Notes: generated by a model from the sequence alone, not told the origin. A stretch of 64,000 nucleotides of DNA from CAIKOD01 sp035505975 (GCA_035505975.1 DATJQJ010000025.1:94269-158268), one strand, 5' to 3'. Numbered from the stretch's first letter, positions 9,092-18,599 are shown. Program-made: numbers and translations.

Positions 9092-9649
9092 ATGGATAAA
9101 ATCCCGATAGGCCCGATGCCGTTTATGAGTGTCATGCCAACCCTGCTGGTTGGCGCGAACGTGAAAGGAAAGCCGAATTATATGACCGCCGCGTGGGCGA
9201 CAGTCGCCTGCATGGCACCCCCGATGGTCTGCGTTGCCATTAACAAGGCACGGTACACGGCAAGGGGGATCGAAGAGAACAAAACATTCAGTCTGAACGT
9301 CCCCGGAGAGACCATGGTCGTTGAAACCGACCATTGCGGGCTCGTGTCAGGATCGCATGAAGATAAATCCGGTGTTTTTGAGTCATTTTACGGAAAACTG
9401 AAGACTGCTCCCCTGGCCGCACAGTGTCCGGTAAATATCGAGTGCACGCTGTTCGAGTCGGTCGTTTGCGGCAGCCACCTGCTGTACATCGGGGAGGTCG
9501 CGGAGATCCATGCCGACGCCTCATGCCTGACCGGCGGGAAACCCGACGTCGAAAAGATACACCCGATCGTGTATGCCCAGCACACCTATTTCGGGCTCGG
9601 AAAACAGGTCGAAAAGGCATTTTCCGCAGGGAAAAAGTACCGGAAGTAA
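9092..9649 (+). CDS. flavin reductase family protein (flavoredoxin-like)
   Basis: 185 residues with an FMN-binding split-barrel fold. Motifs seen: VMPTLLVGANVKGKPNYMTAA-like opening, PPMVCVAINKARYTARGIEE, FSLNVPGE and DYCGLVSG-like TDHCGLVSG. The family reduces or carries FMN using NAD(P)H or ferredoxin-type donors. It is paralogous to the protein at 19185, sharing the VKG..N(Y/F)M, PPM, GIEE.(K/G)TFS and CGLVSG blocks. SD-like GGAGG lies about 8 bases before ATG 9092. Single gene. Confidence 0.88.
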   Translation: MDKIPIGPMPFMSVMPTLLVGANVKGKPNYMTAAWATVACMAPPMVCVAINKARYTARGIEENKTFSLNVPGETMVVETDHCGLVSGSHEDKSGVFESFYGKLKTAPLAAQCPVNIECTLFESVVCGSHLLYIGEVAEIHADASCLTGGKPDVEKIHPIVYAQHTYFGLGKQVEKAFSAGKKYRK

Positions 9650-9972
9650 GGTCGACAGGTAACGCGAAAGAGGTATTGATGACACGTTTGCGCCATCCAC
9701 CTGGGTACCGGTGGCAGAGCGGGTCCCGCCAGTGATCAGACCGGATCCCTGGAGGAGTATGCAGATCCTCTTCTCCTGACGAAGGTCGAGAACCGTTCTG
9801 GTTCCCCGTTTCTGTGGACATGGCACCCCCGTGGACCAGGATATCATCGACCATCGATACCAGCCGTACCGGCCTGCTTCCCCGGAATCACCGGTTTATA
9901 GTGCAACCCTTCCATTATCTTATCGGAGGAGACTAAATCTTTATCAACTTCCAGCCGGTTAGTAAAAACCGT
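9650..9972. other. intergenic stretch, nothing recognised
   Basis: 323 bases with no supported gene. A weak CCACC/GGTGG hairpin sits near 9698. Near the right end an AAATCTTTATC run about 35 bases before ATG 9973 may hold the promoter of the next gene. Confidence 0.35.
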
Positions 9973-10578
9973 ATGGGGATAATTACTTCCTTCACCATCG
10001 TGTCGGTCGATGGTTATTTCGCAGGACCGAACGGCGAGATCGACTGGTTTAAGAATTCAGATGAAGAGGACAGGTTATTCGCAGCCGAGTCTTCGCAAGG
10101 ATCTTCCACCCTGGTTTTCGGCCGCACGACGTACGAGATGATGGCGTCCTACTGGCCGACGCCCGATGCCACCAGGAACGACCCCGTTACGGCCGGGGTG
10201 CTGAACAATGCTCAAAAAATCGTTTTTTCAAAAACCATGAAACCGGTAAAGGACGGAGCCGTCTGGAAGAATGTCAGGGTCGTCCATGAAATCAACCCTG
10301 CCGATATCGCAATACTGAAAGAAAAAGGGGACATAGGGATTCTTGGCAGCGGCAGCATCGTGCGACAATTCTCAAACCTTGGCCTCATCGACGAGTACGG
10401 CCTTCTCGTCGTCCCGGTGGTGCTGGGCGCCGGTAAATACCTGTTCATGGACGTAAAAAAGATCGACCTGGAACTCACCGGTTCACGGATATTCAAAAAC
10501 GGGAAGGTTTTCCTGAAGTACCGTCCGGCATGGCAAGATGTTTCGCGATACAGGCAGCCGGATGCCGATGCAGGGTAG
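9973..10578 (+). CDS. dihydrofolate reductase family protein (RibD C-terminal domain-like)
   Basis: 201 residues of the RibD_C/DHFR fold: IVSVDGYFAGPNGEIDW at the N-terminus, LVFGRTTYEMMASYWP, KIVFSKTMK, and GDIGILGSGSIVRQF (pyridine-nucleotide site). Members of this stand-alone type are NADPH reductases of unknown substrate, distinct from true DHFR and from the riboflavin enzyme. It converges with the sensor kinase, 28 bases between the stops. Confidence 0.87.
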   Translation: MGIITSFTIVSVDGYFAGPNGEIDWFKNSDEEDRLFAAESSQGSSTLVFGRTTYEMMASYWPTPDATRNDPVTAGVLNNAQKIVFSKTMKPVKDGAVWKNVRVVHEINPADIAILKEKGDIGILGSGSIVRQFSNLGLIDEYGLLVVPVVLGAGKYLFMDVKKIDLELTGSRIFKNGKVFLKYRPAWQDVSRYRQPDADAG

Positions 10579-10606
10579 ATCAACCAGGGATCCCGTGCAA
10601 CCCAGT

Positions 10607-13600
10607 TCAGGATTTCGGGCGCAATTCACGGAACCTGTATACATCTTCCGGTACGGTGATCTCGAAACGGGCACCGTGCCCAGGGACACCGGTCTCTTTG
10701 ATGGTAATACCGGTGATGGCAAGGATCTCCTTGATCAAAAACAACCCGAATCCCCTGTTCTTGCCATAACCGCGTTCGAATATCTTTTCTTTCTCATCAG
10801 CCGGGATCCCGACGCCGTCATCCTCGCAGACGATGACGAGATTTTTTGCCGGCCGGCATGAAAAGATGCTGATCTTCCCGAGATCACTCCCTCCATGCCG
10901 CACTGCATTTTCGATCAGGTTGAAAAAGACCCTCTGGAGCAGCCGGTCTGCGAGTACCTCGATATCATCGAGATCGCATACATCGAGGCGGATGTTGCCC
11001 AGGTCGATCCCTGAGACGGAAGTCACGAGAGACTGCCGTACATTCTGCCATGAGGGGGCCTGGTTGCCGATGTCCTGGTACTCCTTCGTAAACAGGATCT
11101 GACGTTCGATCCGGGCAATCAGTTCTTCCTCTTTTCGATGGAATTCCTGGCACCTTTCATCGATGCCGCATTCATCAGAGAGGTCGACAAACCCTTTCAG
11201 CGCCATGAGGAGGTTGAGGACATCGTGACGCGTTACCGACGAAAGAAGGTTGAGTTTATGGTTTGCAAGTTTGAGGGCTTCTTCCGACCGCCTGCGTTCG
11301 GTGACGTCGCTGACTATCGATACCGCCGCGTTTTTACCATCGATTGTGGCGACCTGGGCATTGATCTCGACAGGCAAAATTGACCCGTCTTTTCGCCGGT
11401 ATGTCGTCTCGAACGTCGCATGCCCTGACCCCAGCAGGTCCTCGCGGGCCCGTTCCAGGCCCTCACGCTCAGTTGCGATGTCGAGAGGGCTCATCGCCAG
11501 CAGTTCGTCCCGGCTGTACTGGAGCATCCTGCATACTACATCGTTAATCTCGATATACTTCCCCGGTAAGCCCTCCCCGGTGATCCCGACAATCTGGATC
11601 CCCTCGCTCGTATTATTAAAGATAGACCGGAATTTTAATTCGCTCTCAGCGAGTGCATGCTCGAGACGTTTCCGGTCCGTGATATCGCGGGCGATGCCGA
11701 GGATCCCGGTCAATTCTTCCGAGGCATTATATATTCCCGTGGTCGCCACGTCGATCGAGATCGTTCTGCCGTCCTTGTGACGAAACTCCATTTCTCCGCG
11801 AAAATCGGAAAAACGCCGTCCATCGCGAACCTCTTCGAGACCGGTCGCCAGTGCATGTTTTGCGATCTCAGCCGAGACCGGAGTGAGTATATCGTCAAAC
11901 GACTGGCGAAGCACTTCTTCGGCCGTACTCCCGCACAATTTCTCGACCGATGGGCTTACATAGGTAAAATGCCCGGAGAGATCCATCGTCCAGATAATAT
12001 CCGAAGCATTGTCGGTGAATAGGTGATGCCGCTCCTCGCTCTCCTTCAATGCCTCCTCCCTCCGGCGATCTTCGCTGATGTTGTGAAGCGTTCCTATCGT
12101 CGCAGGACGGCCCCCGAATGTTCCCAATCCGACGAGCATCCGCACCCTGACTCGTGTTATCCCGTCCTTTTTGAGAACGGAAAATTCGTACGATTCAGGT
12201 AACCGTTTTCCGTCGAGCCTTTCCTTATTGCGGGAGAGGACAAGGTCCCGGTCCTCGGGTGCGATCAGATCGGCAATGGGATATCCGATCAGTTCTTTCT
12301 TATCATAACCGGCCATTTCCACGAAAGCCCCGTTGAAGAAAACAAGCCGCCTGTCCTGCACAACAAACACCCCGTCCTGGGTATGTTCTACGAGCGTCCG
12401 GTATTTCTCCTCGCTTTCGAGGAGCGCTTTCTTTTCCCTTTTACGGTCGCCGATGTCCCTGCAAAGCGTAAGGATCTGGTAAGAGTCCCCGGACCTGATC
12501 ACGGTGGCGTTGACCTCTATGGGCGTGACGGCTCCGGAAGCAGCTGTGTAGTCTATCTCCAGGTTGCGGATGTAACCGTCCCTGAAACACTGCCGGATCG
12601 CATCCTGGTTTTTTTCTTTGTCATATTCTGCTGTCCAGTCAAGGACACTTCGTCCTTCAATTTCACCGAGGTCTGCATGCCCGGTCAGGCGGACGTACTC
12701 TGGGTTTGCATCGAGGACCCTGCCCAGGTCATCAATGATCACATAGCCGGTCTGGGTGGTCTCGATCAATGCCCGGTACTTGTGCTCCCGTTCCTGTAGC
12801 GACTCTTCCGACCTGATTCGCCCGATGGCAGCTCCTATCTGGGTGGCAATAGTCTCCACGGCGATCCGTGTACTGGCGGGAATCTCGTTCACGCTGTGAG
12901 AGGCGATGTTAAGACAGGCAGAGACCGTATCGTCGAAGCTAATTGGAATGATGCCTATTGCTGCAATCCCTTCCCGTTCCTGGACGGGATTCGGAATGAC
13001 ACCGGCTGCCTTTGCCGATCGGTAGATGGGCTTTCCTTCCTTCACGGTCCTGGCATTGACCGAATCGGCCGGATAATGAGAGACCTCTCTGATAAACTCC
13101 CCGCTCAGGTTCGAGGAAACCGCGAGGTCTAAGGAACCTGTCTTATCGTCGACCAGATAGATCCCCCCGGAGTCCATCCCTGATATCTCGATCGCTGCCG
13201 AGAGACACGCATCAAGGGTCTCGCGGATAGTATGAATTTCCTGCAGTCTGAGTCCAAGGGACAACTGGGTCTGAATGATATGTTCCTGTCTTTTGCGTTC
13301 AGTTACATCGAGAATGACACCTGAGTAAACCCGTTCCGGACCGCTGGATGCCAGGCCCGCGATTCCCTCGAACCAGATCGTCTCCCCGGATGGCTTTACG
13401 AATCTCCCCTCGAAATTCCAGGACTCGTTCTTTTTCATCGATTTATCGACGGATTCAATAAACCGGTTTCGGTCGTCGGGATGCACATGATTAAGGAACC
13501 ACCTGAACAGGTCTTTGTCAGATCTGTCAAAACCGAAAAAGCGTTCGGCAGCATGTTCGTTGATATAGGTTACCCCGATCCAGCCATCGGCCCTCCGATT

Positions 13601-14524
13601 GGCCTGATATACCACCCCCGGGACCGTTGCAGCGATTCCTTCTATCTGCTGCTGGTGATTGAGGATATCGGCCTGTGCGGCAACGAGCGCTTCATACTGC
13701 GCCCTCAGTTCTTCCTGTGCGGCAGCGAGCTGCTCGTTGATCGCCCGGAGCTCGAGCTCGGTCTGTTTTTGTTCGGTGATATCGATACCGACACCGAGTA
13801 CTGCAGGTTCGTTGATACCGGGAGTGCGGAAGGGGACCTTGAATGTCTGGAGAATGCGATGCCTGCCATGGGCATCGAAAAAAGGTTCTTCGGGAATAAC
13901 CTTTGTCTTTCCCGTCGCGATGACCTCGCGGTCGTCTTCGAGCATCCTCTCAAGTTCGTTCCCGTCCCTGTGGTACTGGGCCTGGGACTTCCCCTCGAGT
14001 TCCTCGACCGACGTATTGTATTCCTCCGCGAGGGCCCGGTTCGCAAGGATATAGCGCCCTTCCCGGTCCTTCGCGAAGATCATGTGGGGTACCAGGTCGA
14101 TGATCTGCCGGAGCCTTGCTTCGCTGTTTTTCAGTTTCTCGATAGCCCTTCTCCGTACGATTGCAGTTTTTATCTTGTGGGCGAGCTCTGCGTACTGGGA
14201 CCTCGGGTCTCCTCCTTTCTGGAGATAGAAATCCACGCCATTACTTATCGCTTCGATCACCACCTCCTCACGGCCCCTGCCGGTGAAAAGGATGAAGGGG
14301 ATATCGCCATAGAGCAGACGTACTCTTTTCAAAAACGCGATACCGTCCATCTCGGGCATCTGGTAATCGGCAACGATAGCATCTATAGTATTCTGTTTAA
14401 GGATTTCGAGTGCTTCGGCTGCAGATAATGCATTAGTAACGTTAATCTCCGATGTCTTTTCGAGAAATATTTTCCCGACTTCAAGAAGGGGCGGTTCGTC
14501 ATCGACGTAGAGTACGTTGTACAT
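10607..14524 (-). CDS. hybrid sensor histidine kinase: receiver, six PAS, GAF, HisKA-like, HATPase
   Basis: 1305 residues from ATG 14524 (MYNVLYVDDEPPLL); the frame extends 19 codons upstream but the receiver fold starts here. Order: receiver 1-118 with phospho-acceptor Asp53 (VADYQMPEMDG) and Lys103; PAS about 135-255; a coiled coil 255-295 (LRAINEQLAAAQEELRAQYE); PAS about 296-415; GAF about 425-570; four further PAS to about 1065; His1100 in TRHDVLN; ATPase with FFNLIENAVRHGG, EDDGVGIP and GFGLFLIKEIL. No membrane segment is visible, so it probably senses redox or small ligands in the cytoplasm. An N-terminal receiver suggests that it is itself the target of another kinase or autoregulates. 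No output regulator is adjacent. Confidence 0.93.
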   Translation of the reverse strand: MYNVLYVDDEPPLLEVGKIFLEKTSEINVTNALSAAEALEILKQNTIDAIVADYQMPEMDGIAFLKRVRLLYGDIPFILFTGRGREEVVIEAISNGVDFYLQKGGDPRSQYAELAHKIKTAIVRRRAIEKLKNSEARLRQIIDLVPHMIFAKDREGRYILANRALAEEYNTSVEELEGKSQAQYHRDGNELERMLEDDREVIATGKTKVIPEEPFFDAHGRHRILQTFKVPFRTPGINEPAVLGVGIDITEQKQTELELRAINEQLAAAQEELRAQYEALVAAQADILNHQQQIEGIAATVPGVVYQANRRADGWIGVTYINEHAAERFFGFDRSDKDLFRWFLNHVHPDDRNRFIESVDKSMKKNESWNFEGRFVKPSGETIWFEGIAGLASSGPERVYSGVILDVTERKRQEHIIQTQLSLGLRLQEIHTIRETLDACLSAAIEISGMDSGGIYLVDDKTGSLDLAVSSNLSGEFIREVSHYPADSVNARTVKEGKPIYRSAKAAGVIPNPVQEREGIAAIGIIPISFDDTVSACLNIASHSVNEIPASTRIAVETIATQIGAAIGRIRSEESLQEREHKYRALIETTQTGYVIIDDLGRVLDANPEYVRLTGHADLGEIEGRSVLDWTAEYDKEKNQDAIRQCFRDGYIRNLEIDYTAASGAVTPIEVNATVIRSGDSYQILTLCRDIGDRKREKKALLESEEKYRTLVEHTQDGVFVVQDRRLVFFNGAFVEMAGYDKKELIGYPIADLIAPEDRDLVLSRNKERLDGKRLPESYEFSVLKKDGITRVRVRMLVGLGTFGGRPATIGTLHNISEDRRREEALKESEERHHLFTDNASDIIWTMDLSGHFTYVSPSVEKLCGSTAEEVLRQSFDDILTPVSAEIAKHALATGLEEVRDGRRFSDFRGEMEFRHKDGRTISIDVATTGIYNASEELTGILGIARDITDRKRLEHALAESELKFRSIFNNTSEGIQIVGITGEGLPGKYIEINDVVCRMLQYSRDELLAMSPLDIATEREGLERAREDLLGSGHATFETTYRRKDGSILPVEINAQVATIDGKNAAVSIVSDVTERRRSEEALKLANHKLNLLSSVTRHDVLNLLMALKGFVDLSDECGIDERCQEFHRKEEELIARIERQILFTKEYQDIGNQAPSWQNVRQSLVTSVSGIDLGNIRLDVCDLDDIEVLADRLLQRVFFNLIENAVRHGGSDLGKISIFSCRPAKNLVIVCEDDGVGIPADEKEKIFERGYGKNRGFGLFLIKEILAITGITIKETGVPGHGARFEITVPEDVYRFRELRPKS

Positions 14525-14695
14525 GCGATCGGGACCCGGAATATTGTCGGCTGTTCTGAAGACTGTGGTACTATGGATCATGAGTTTAATAAGGCATTAG
14601 TCTGACGCATGACACATGTGGAGCACATTGGCAGGGACATGATCGGTTTTCATCTTCTTTAATAGCGATCGGTGCGTAATCCCGATCGATAGACT

Positions 14696-15196
14696 ATGGC
14701 ACGTATCCTCGTAACGTACACAACGAGAAAAGGTACGACCAGAGAGATTGCCGAGGCGATCGGGAAGGAACTTCGGGCAGCAGGGCACGAGGCCGAAGTC
14801 TTCGGGATGCCGACCGTTTCGACACTCGCAGGATACGACGGGATCGTCATAGGCGGACCGATGTACATGGGACGAATGATCGCCGACTTTGGGAAGTTCG
14901 TCAGGCGGCAGGGCGAAGGCCTCGCAAAGCTGCCGGTGGCCGGGTTTATCGTTGGCCTGACACCGGTGAAAAAGGACCCTGAATCAATGGCTTATATGGA
15001 GAAGGCGCTCCATAAAGCCCTCGATCCGCTAAAACCGGTTTCTGAGGCGATGTTTGCCGGGAGGCTGGACCCGTCGGGACTCTCGTGGTTCCAGAAATGG
15101 ATCACGAAGAATGTGAAATCGCCGGAAGGCGATTTCAGGGACTGGGCGGCAATTGCGGCCTGGGCCCGGGGGCTCCCGGGTAAAATGGGGATCTGA
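14696..15196 (+). CDS. flavodoxin domain protein (HemG-like)
   Basis: 166 residues. The FMN phosphate loop is TYTTRKGTTREIAEAIG (residues 7-23), the second loop is VIGGPMYMGRM, typical of the flavodoxin_5/HemG-type family. HemG oxidises protoporphyrinogen IX in bacteria, but methanogens of this kind lack that step, so a general electron-carrier role is more likely (inference). A TATA-like CTTTAATA lies about 38 bases upstream. Two tandem hairpins follow its stop. Confidence 0.85.
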   Translation: MARILVTYTTRKGTTREIAEAIGKELRAAGHEAEVFGMPTVSTLAGYDGIVIGGPMYMGRMIADFGKFVRRQGEGLAKLPVAGFIVGLTPVKKDPESMAYMEKALHKALDPLKPVSEAMFAGRLDPSGLSWFQKWITKNVKSPEGDFRDWAAIAAWARGLPGKMGI

Positions 15197-15223
15197 TGAG
15201 ACCCGGAGTTCTTTCGTCAGGTG

Positions 15224-15260
15224 CCTGATGTACCATCAGGGATCGCCTGCTTCGGCGATC
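15224..15260 (+). terminator. two tandem perfect hairpins after the flavodoxin gene
   Basis: CCTGATG-TAC-CATCAGG (15224-15240) is followed without a gap by GATCGCC-TGCTTC-GGCGATC (15241-15260). Each stem has seven perfect pairs. They lie 28 bases after the flavodoxin stop. A T-tract does not follow, so this is a candidate termination or 3'-end-stability structure rather than a proven terminator. Confidence 0.45.
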
Positions 15261-15423
15261 GTTTGCCTCGGCCATATATGAAGAAAAAGACCGGGGTTAC
15301 CTGGTTAACCGGTCAGAAAAATTATGAGAAGCTTGGAATCCATTCGTATTGTGGTCAGTTTCAAAGAGAATACCGGGATTCTTAATACTCCTTGTCGGGT
15401 AATAGTTATCCGGAGAAACAGCA

Positions 15424-15822
15424 ATGGTCGCACTGACAATGGAGATCAGCGAATCGCTGACCGGGACAAGGACCCTGTTCCTTGCGACATCGTCGAAGAA
15501 CTGTATGCCAAACGTCGTCCCGATCGGAGCATTCAAGCTTCTCGACAATGAAACCCTGCTTATATCGGACCAGTATTTTAAAAAAACCATGCAAAACATG
15601 GCCGAGAACCCGGTGGTGGCCCTTTCCTGGTGGGGAGAGAAGGGCGGCTTCCAGATCAAGGGGCCGGTCACCATCCACGCTGACGACGAGATCTTCATGC
15701 AGGACGTTGCGTGGATGAAGGAAGTCAGGCCCAGCCTCACGCCGAAGTCTGCGATCGTGATGAAGATCACTGAAATCTACCAGGTGAAACCCGGCGACGG
15801 TGCCGGGAAGAAGATACTCTGA
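15424..15822 (+). CDS. pyridoxamine 5'-phosphate oxidase-fold protein
   Basis: 132 residues, a single split-barrel flavin-binding domain. Seen: RTLFLATSSKNCMPNVVPIG (strand pair of the fold), LLISDQYFKKTMQNM, NPVVALSWW and GFQIKGPVTI. Short PPOX-fold proteins bind FMN, F420 or haem; the partner cannot be told here. GGAGAAAC lies just upstream of ATG 15424. Confidence 0.85.
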   Translation: MVALTMEISESLTGTRTLFLATSSKNCMPNVVPIGAFKLLDNETLLISDQYFKKTMQNMAENPVVALSWWGEKGGFQIKGPVTIHADDEIFMQDVAWMKEVRPSLTPKSAIVMKITEIYQVKPGDGAGKKIL

Positions 15823-16194
15823 ACCCATTTCAATTGTTTTTGAAGTTCAAATCTGAAGAAATACTCCATAGCGCCCTCGCTCCAATAAGGCCGGATGCAG
15901 AGGCGATAAATCCCAAAAGCGCCTTCGACCACCCCAATGTAACGTGGAACCAGGATTCAGCCAGCGGTGTATGTTGGTTTAAACGGACATTCGTATCCAA
16001 AGGCGGAACCCGGGAATTCCTGAAGGATTACCCTTTCCCGGGATACCACCGGACTTGGTTTTCTGAAGTTTCGCATCCGGCAGTCCGGTATGATGAACCG
16101 GCCCCGGTCAGGTCAGGGCATATGGTTTGCCGGGAAAGGGAAATTTCACTCTTACAGGAAAAGTATTATTATTCTCCATCACACTCCACTGGCT
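15823..16194. other. intergenic stretch, no supported gene
   Basis: 372 bases upstream of the PP2C-like gene. Two overlapping plus-strand open frames exist but have no family resemblance and no ribosome-binding site. AAGTATTATTATTC about 35 bases before ATG 16195 is AT-rich and may hold the promoter. Confidence 0.35.
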
Positions 16195-16923
16195 ATGGCC
16201 GACGTTCATTATTATGCCCTGACGGATCGCTGGAGCAGCGGATCCAATAATGATGCCTATTGCGCTGAAAAGATTGGGAAATACCATGTCTTTGCCGTTT
16301 CCGAAGGACTCATCGATCTACCGGGATCGATCTCCTCAAGCGGCATTGCAATCGACAGCCTCCGCCGATCGGTAAAGACCATGGATCTGCCGCCGGCAGC
16401 TGTCCTCGAAACAGCTTTGTTCGACGCTGAATCACGGATCGAAAGGAAAGTCAGGACGTCGCCGGGTTTCGAAAAGGATGCAACGCACCTCAGTGCATGT
16501 CTTCTCGACGATGCAATGGAGAGCACAATCCTCGATACCGGTGAGGGGAATGCGTATGTGATCGATTCCGACAGCATCGGTATTCCCCAACACCATCCCG
16601 CTGCAGGTCAGACGAAAAGCCTCGATATTTTTTTACAGGGCGACAGCGAGGAGCAGAGGTTAAAAAAGATGATATCCCGTACCCTCGGCGAGCCCCATCT
16701 CCTGAAGATGGCGGATTTCATTTCCATCGATATCAGCAATCGTTTCCTTCTGCTCAGTTCGGGAGGCCTTCACGACTACGTTAAAAAAGAGCGGATCATG
16801 GAGATCGTTGCCGGGAATGGAGAGAACGTGGAGACGTCCTGCGAGCAGCTGAGAGAAGAGGCACTTCGGTCCGGGAGCGAACGGACCATTACCGTCGTGC
16901 TTGTTCACGGCCACATGCATTAG
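16195..16923 (+). CDS. PP2C-like protein, probable pseudophosphatase
   Basis: 242 residues following the order of a PP2C/SpoIIE-type domain: NNDAYCAEKIGKYHVFAVSEGL (motif 1-2), KDATHLSACLLDD, DTGEGNAYVI, ISRTLGEP, and RFLLLSSGGLHDYV. In active enzymes the metal-binding residues occur in VADGMGG, GDSR and SDGL. Here these read VSEGLID, GEGN and SGGL, so two Asp are changed to Glu and the third is lost. A regulatory, inactive phosphatase is the simplest reading (inference). ATG 16195 (MADVHYYAL) is chosen because upstream frame residues do not fit the family. Confidence 0.65.
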   Translation: MADVHYYALTDRWSSGSNNDAYCAEKIGKYHVFAVSEGLIDLPGSISSSGIAIDSLRRSVKTMDLPPAAVLETALFDAESRIERKVRTSPGFEKDATHLSACLLDDAMESTILDTGEGNAYVIDSDSIGIPQHHPAAGQTKSLDIFLQGDSEEQRLKKMISRTLGEPHLLKMADFISIDISNRFLLLSSGGLHDYVKKERIMEIVAGNGENVETSCEQLREEALRSGSERTITVVLVHGHMH

Positions 16924-16993
16924 TAAACGAAGCACGGCAGCTTCGTCTGTGGATTGCTTTGAAATATCCATGAATGCAACCTGTCCGGGAATT

Positions 16994-17659
16994 TCAGTTC
17001 CCGGAAGGCTTTCCTCCTGACACGAGCCGTTTTCCAAGGTCGAAGGCCTTCCGGCAGTCCTTGGGAAATACCGTCCTGTGCCGCTCCTTTCGTTCTTCGG
17101 GGTCGAAGTAGTCGAAGAAGACCTTGTCGTAGTCCTCGAACTGGAGCGTCTCGAACGAACAGAGGGTCTCGCATTGCCCGAAGGTCCGGGCCAGCACGTT
17201 CTCGTTCAGTGCGAAGTGCACGGGATACTGGTACTCGTTCATCAGGTTTTCGGGAAGGTTCATCGTGTAAATGAACGCCGTCGGCATCTTTCGTTCGAAA
17301 AGTGACGCAGGGGGACGGACGTATACCAGGTACGGGAAGAGGAGCCGTTCCATGAAGCTCCGCATCTCTCCCGTAACGGTCCCGAAATAAATGGGGGAGC
17401 CGAGGATGATCGCATCCGACCGGGCAATCCGGTCGAGGACCGGGGTCAGGTCATCGTTCAGGGCACATTTTCCGTAGCTCTTCCCGCCTTTCAGCTTGCA
17501 GGCAAAACAGCTCGTGCACCCCTTGAAGTCAAGGTCGTAGAGGTGCACGAGTTCTGTTTCCGCCCCGGTTGACGCTGCACCCTGCAAGGCATGTTCGAGC
17601 AACGTTCCGGTATTCCATTTCTTTCGCGGGCTTCCATTGACAGCGATTACGGTAGCCAT
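16994..17659 (-). CDS. flavodoxin family protein (NADPH-dependent FMN reductase / Fe-S flavoprotein type)
   Basis: 221 residues. It opens with the FMN_red motif VNGSPRKKWNTGTLLEHA, then FKGCTSCFACKLKGGKSYGKC with four cysteines, and AIILGSPIYFGTVTGEMRSFMERL. This is the iron-sulphur flavoprotein (Isf)-like family; the Cys spacing (C-x2-C-x2-C-type plus one) could hold a cluster. It is the last gene of a minus-strand operon: flavin reductase, flavodoxin, nitroreductase, this gene. It starts 36 bases after the nitroreductase stop. Confidence 0.88.
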   Translation of the reverse strand: MATVIAVNGSPRKKWNTGTLLEHALQGAASTGAETELVHLYDLDFKGCTSCFACKLKGGKSYGKCALNDDLTPVLDRIARSDAIILGSPIYFGTVTGEMRSFMERLLFPYLVYVRPPASLFERKMPTAFIYTMNLPENLMNEYQYPVHFALNENVLARTFGQCETLCSFETLQFEDYDKVFFDYFDPEERKERHRTVFPKDCRKAFDLGKRLVSGGKPSGN

Positions 17660-17695
17660 GCTCGTTCACCAGGGAATTTCATTCCGGGTTCCATC

Positions 17696-18514
17696 TCATT
17701 TCCATGTTACCTGCAGCGGTTTCCGCCGGGGGATCCCGTATATCTTGTACTGCGGGTTGCCGAACATCATCGCGTAGGCACTCTTTCGTCCCGCAGGGAT
17801 ACCGAGTTCCCTCTGGAGCGGTTCGTAGGCCAGGGTAGCCATCGCGACGAACCCGGCCCAGCATACGCCGACACCAAATGCCGGTGCTGCGACATCGAAG
17901 TGGGTCAGGGCAATAATCGCGTCGGTCGGTGCGATGGGGTTCCCTTCGGGAATCGTTGCGACGAGCAGGTGGGGGGCTCCGCGGCAGATGGGGTCGTTCC
18001 CGGCCTCCCACGCGGCGATCAGGAACGGCAGGTAACCGCTCATCGGGTGGTCGGAACCGACGAGGGTCTTCAACCATTCGATGGTGAGCCCTGCGACCTT
18101 CTTCACCCGTTCCGGGTCGTGGACGACGATCCACTCCACCGGCTGCCCGTTCCCTCCCGACGCAGCGTACCGGGCGATGTCGAGGAGTTCGAGGATTTTT
18201 TCTTTCGACACGGGATCTTTAGTGAAGTGCCGGACAGACCGGCGTTTCTTCAGGTAGAATGCCATATCTTCGGATGATATGGTCCCGGCTCCGGCCGGGA
18301 GTCTCACCTTTTCGTCGGGCCTGACATTCAGTAATAATGCCTGCGACGGGCAGGAGACCTCGCAATGCCCGCACTGGATGCACATGCCGGCTTTTGCATC
18401 GGCAAGCCGGGGTAGGGCATATTCATCGGCAGGGGTGATCAGCCCCATCGTGCATACGGCCGAGCAGATCCCGCACCTGGTGCAGAGGTCCTGGTCGACG
18501 AGTATTGTTGTCAT
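17696..18514 (-). CDS. nitroreductase with N-terminal 2x4Fe-4S ferredoxin domain
   Basis: 272 residues. Residues 1-65 are a ferredoxin domain with CTRCGICSAVC and CIQCGHCEVSC. The rest is a nitroreductase fold with KKRRSVRHFTKDPV (FMN phosphate contact), ARYAASGGNGQPVEWIVV and GVGVCWAGFVAMA. Such fusions occur widely in anaerobes and are thought to take electrons from ferredoxin to reduce a nitro or quinone-like substrate. It lies in the four-gene redox operon below the HxlR regulator. Confidence 0.92.
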   Translation of the reverse strand: MTTILVDQDLCTRCGICSAVCTMGLITPADEYALPRLADAKAGMCIQCGHCEVSCPSQALLLNVRPDEKVRLPAGAGTISSEDMAFYLKKRRSVRHFTKDPVSKEKILELLDIARYAASGGNGQPVEWIVVHDPERVKKVAGLTIEWLKTLVGSDHPMSGYLPFLIAAWEAGNDPICRGAPHLLVATIPEGNPIAPTDAIIALTHFDVAAPAFGVGVCWAGFVAMATLAYEPLQRELGIPAGRKSAYAMMFGNPQYKIYGIPRRKPLQVTWK

Positions 18515-18599
18515 GTCAAATCATTCCTCAGTTACTTTTTGGTCATTATTGTTCATGCACATGCCGGATACTTCCGGCATCGTGCGTTTCTTTCCGTGC

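Noticed and set aside
13481..14428. A 315-codon plus-strand open frame inside the sensor kinase
   Set aside because: Mirror-frame shadow of the kinase; no domain seen.
15834..16250. A 138-codon plus-strand open frame overlapping the PP2C-like start
   Set aside because: Low-complexity, no recognisable domain, and it runs into the better-supported PP2C-like frame.
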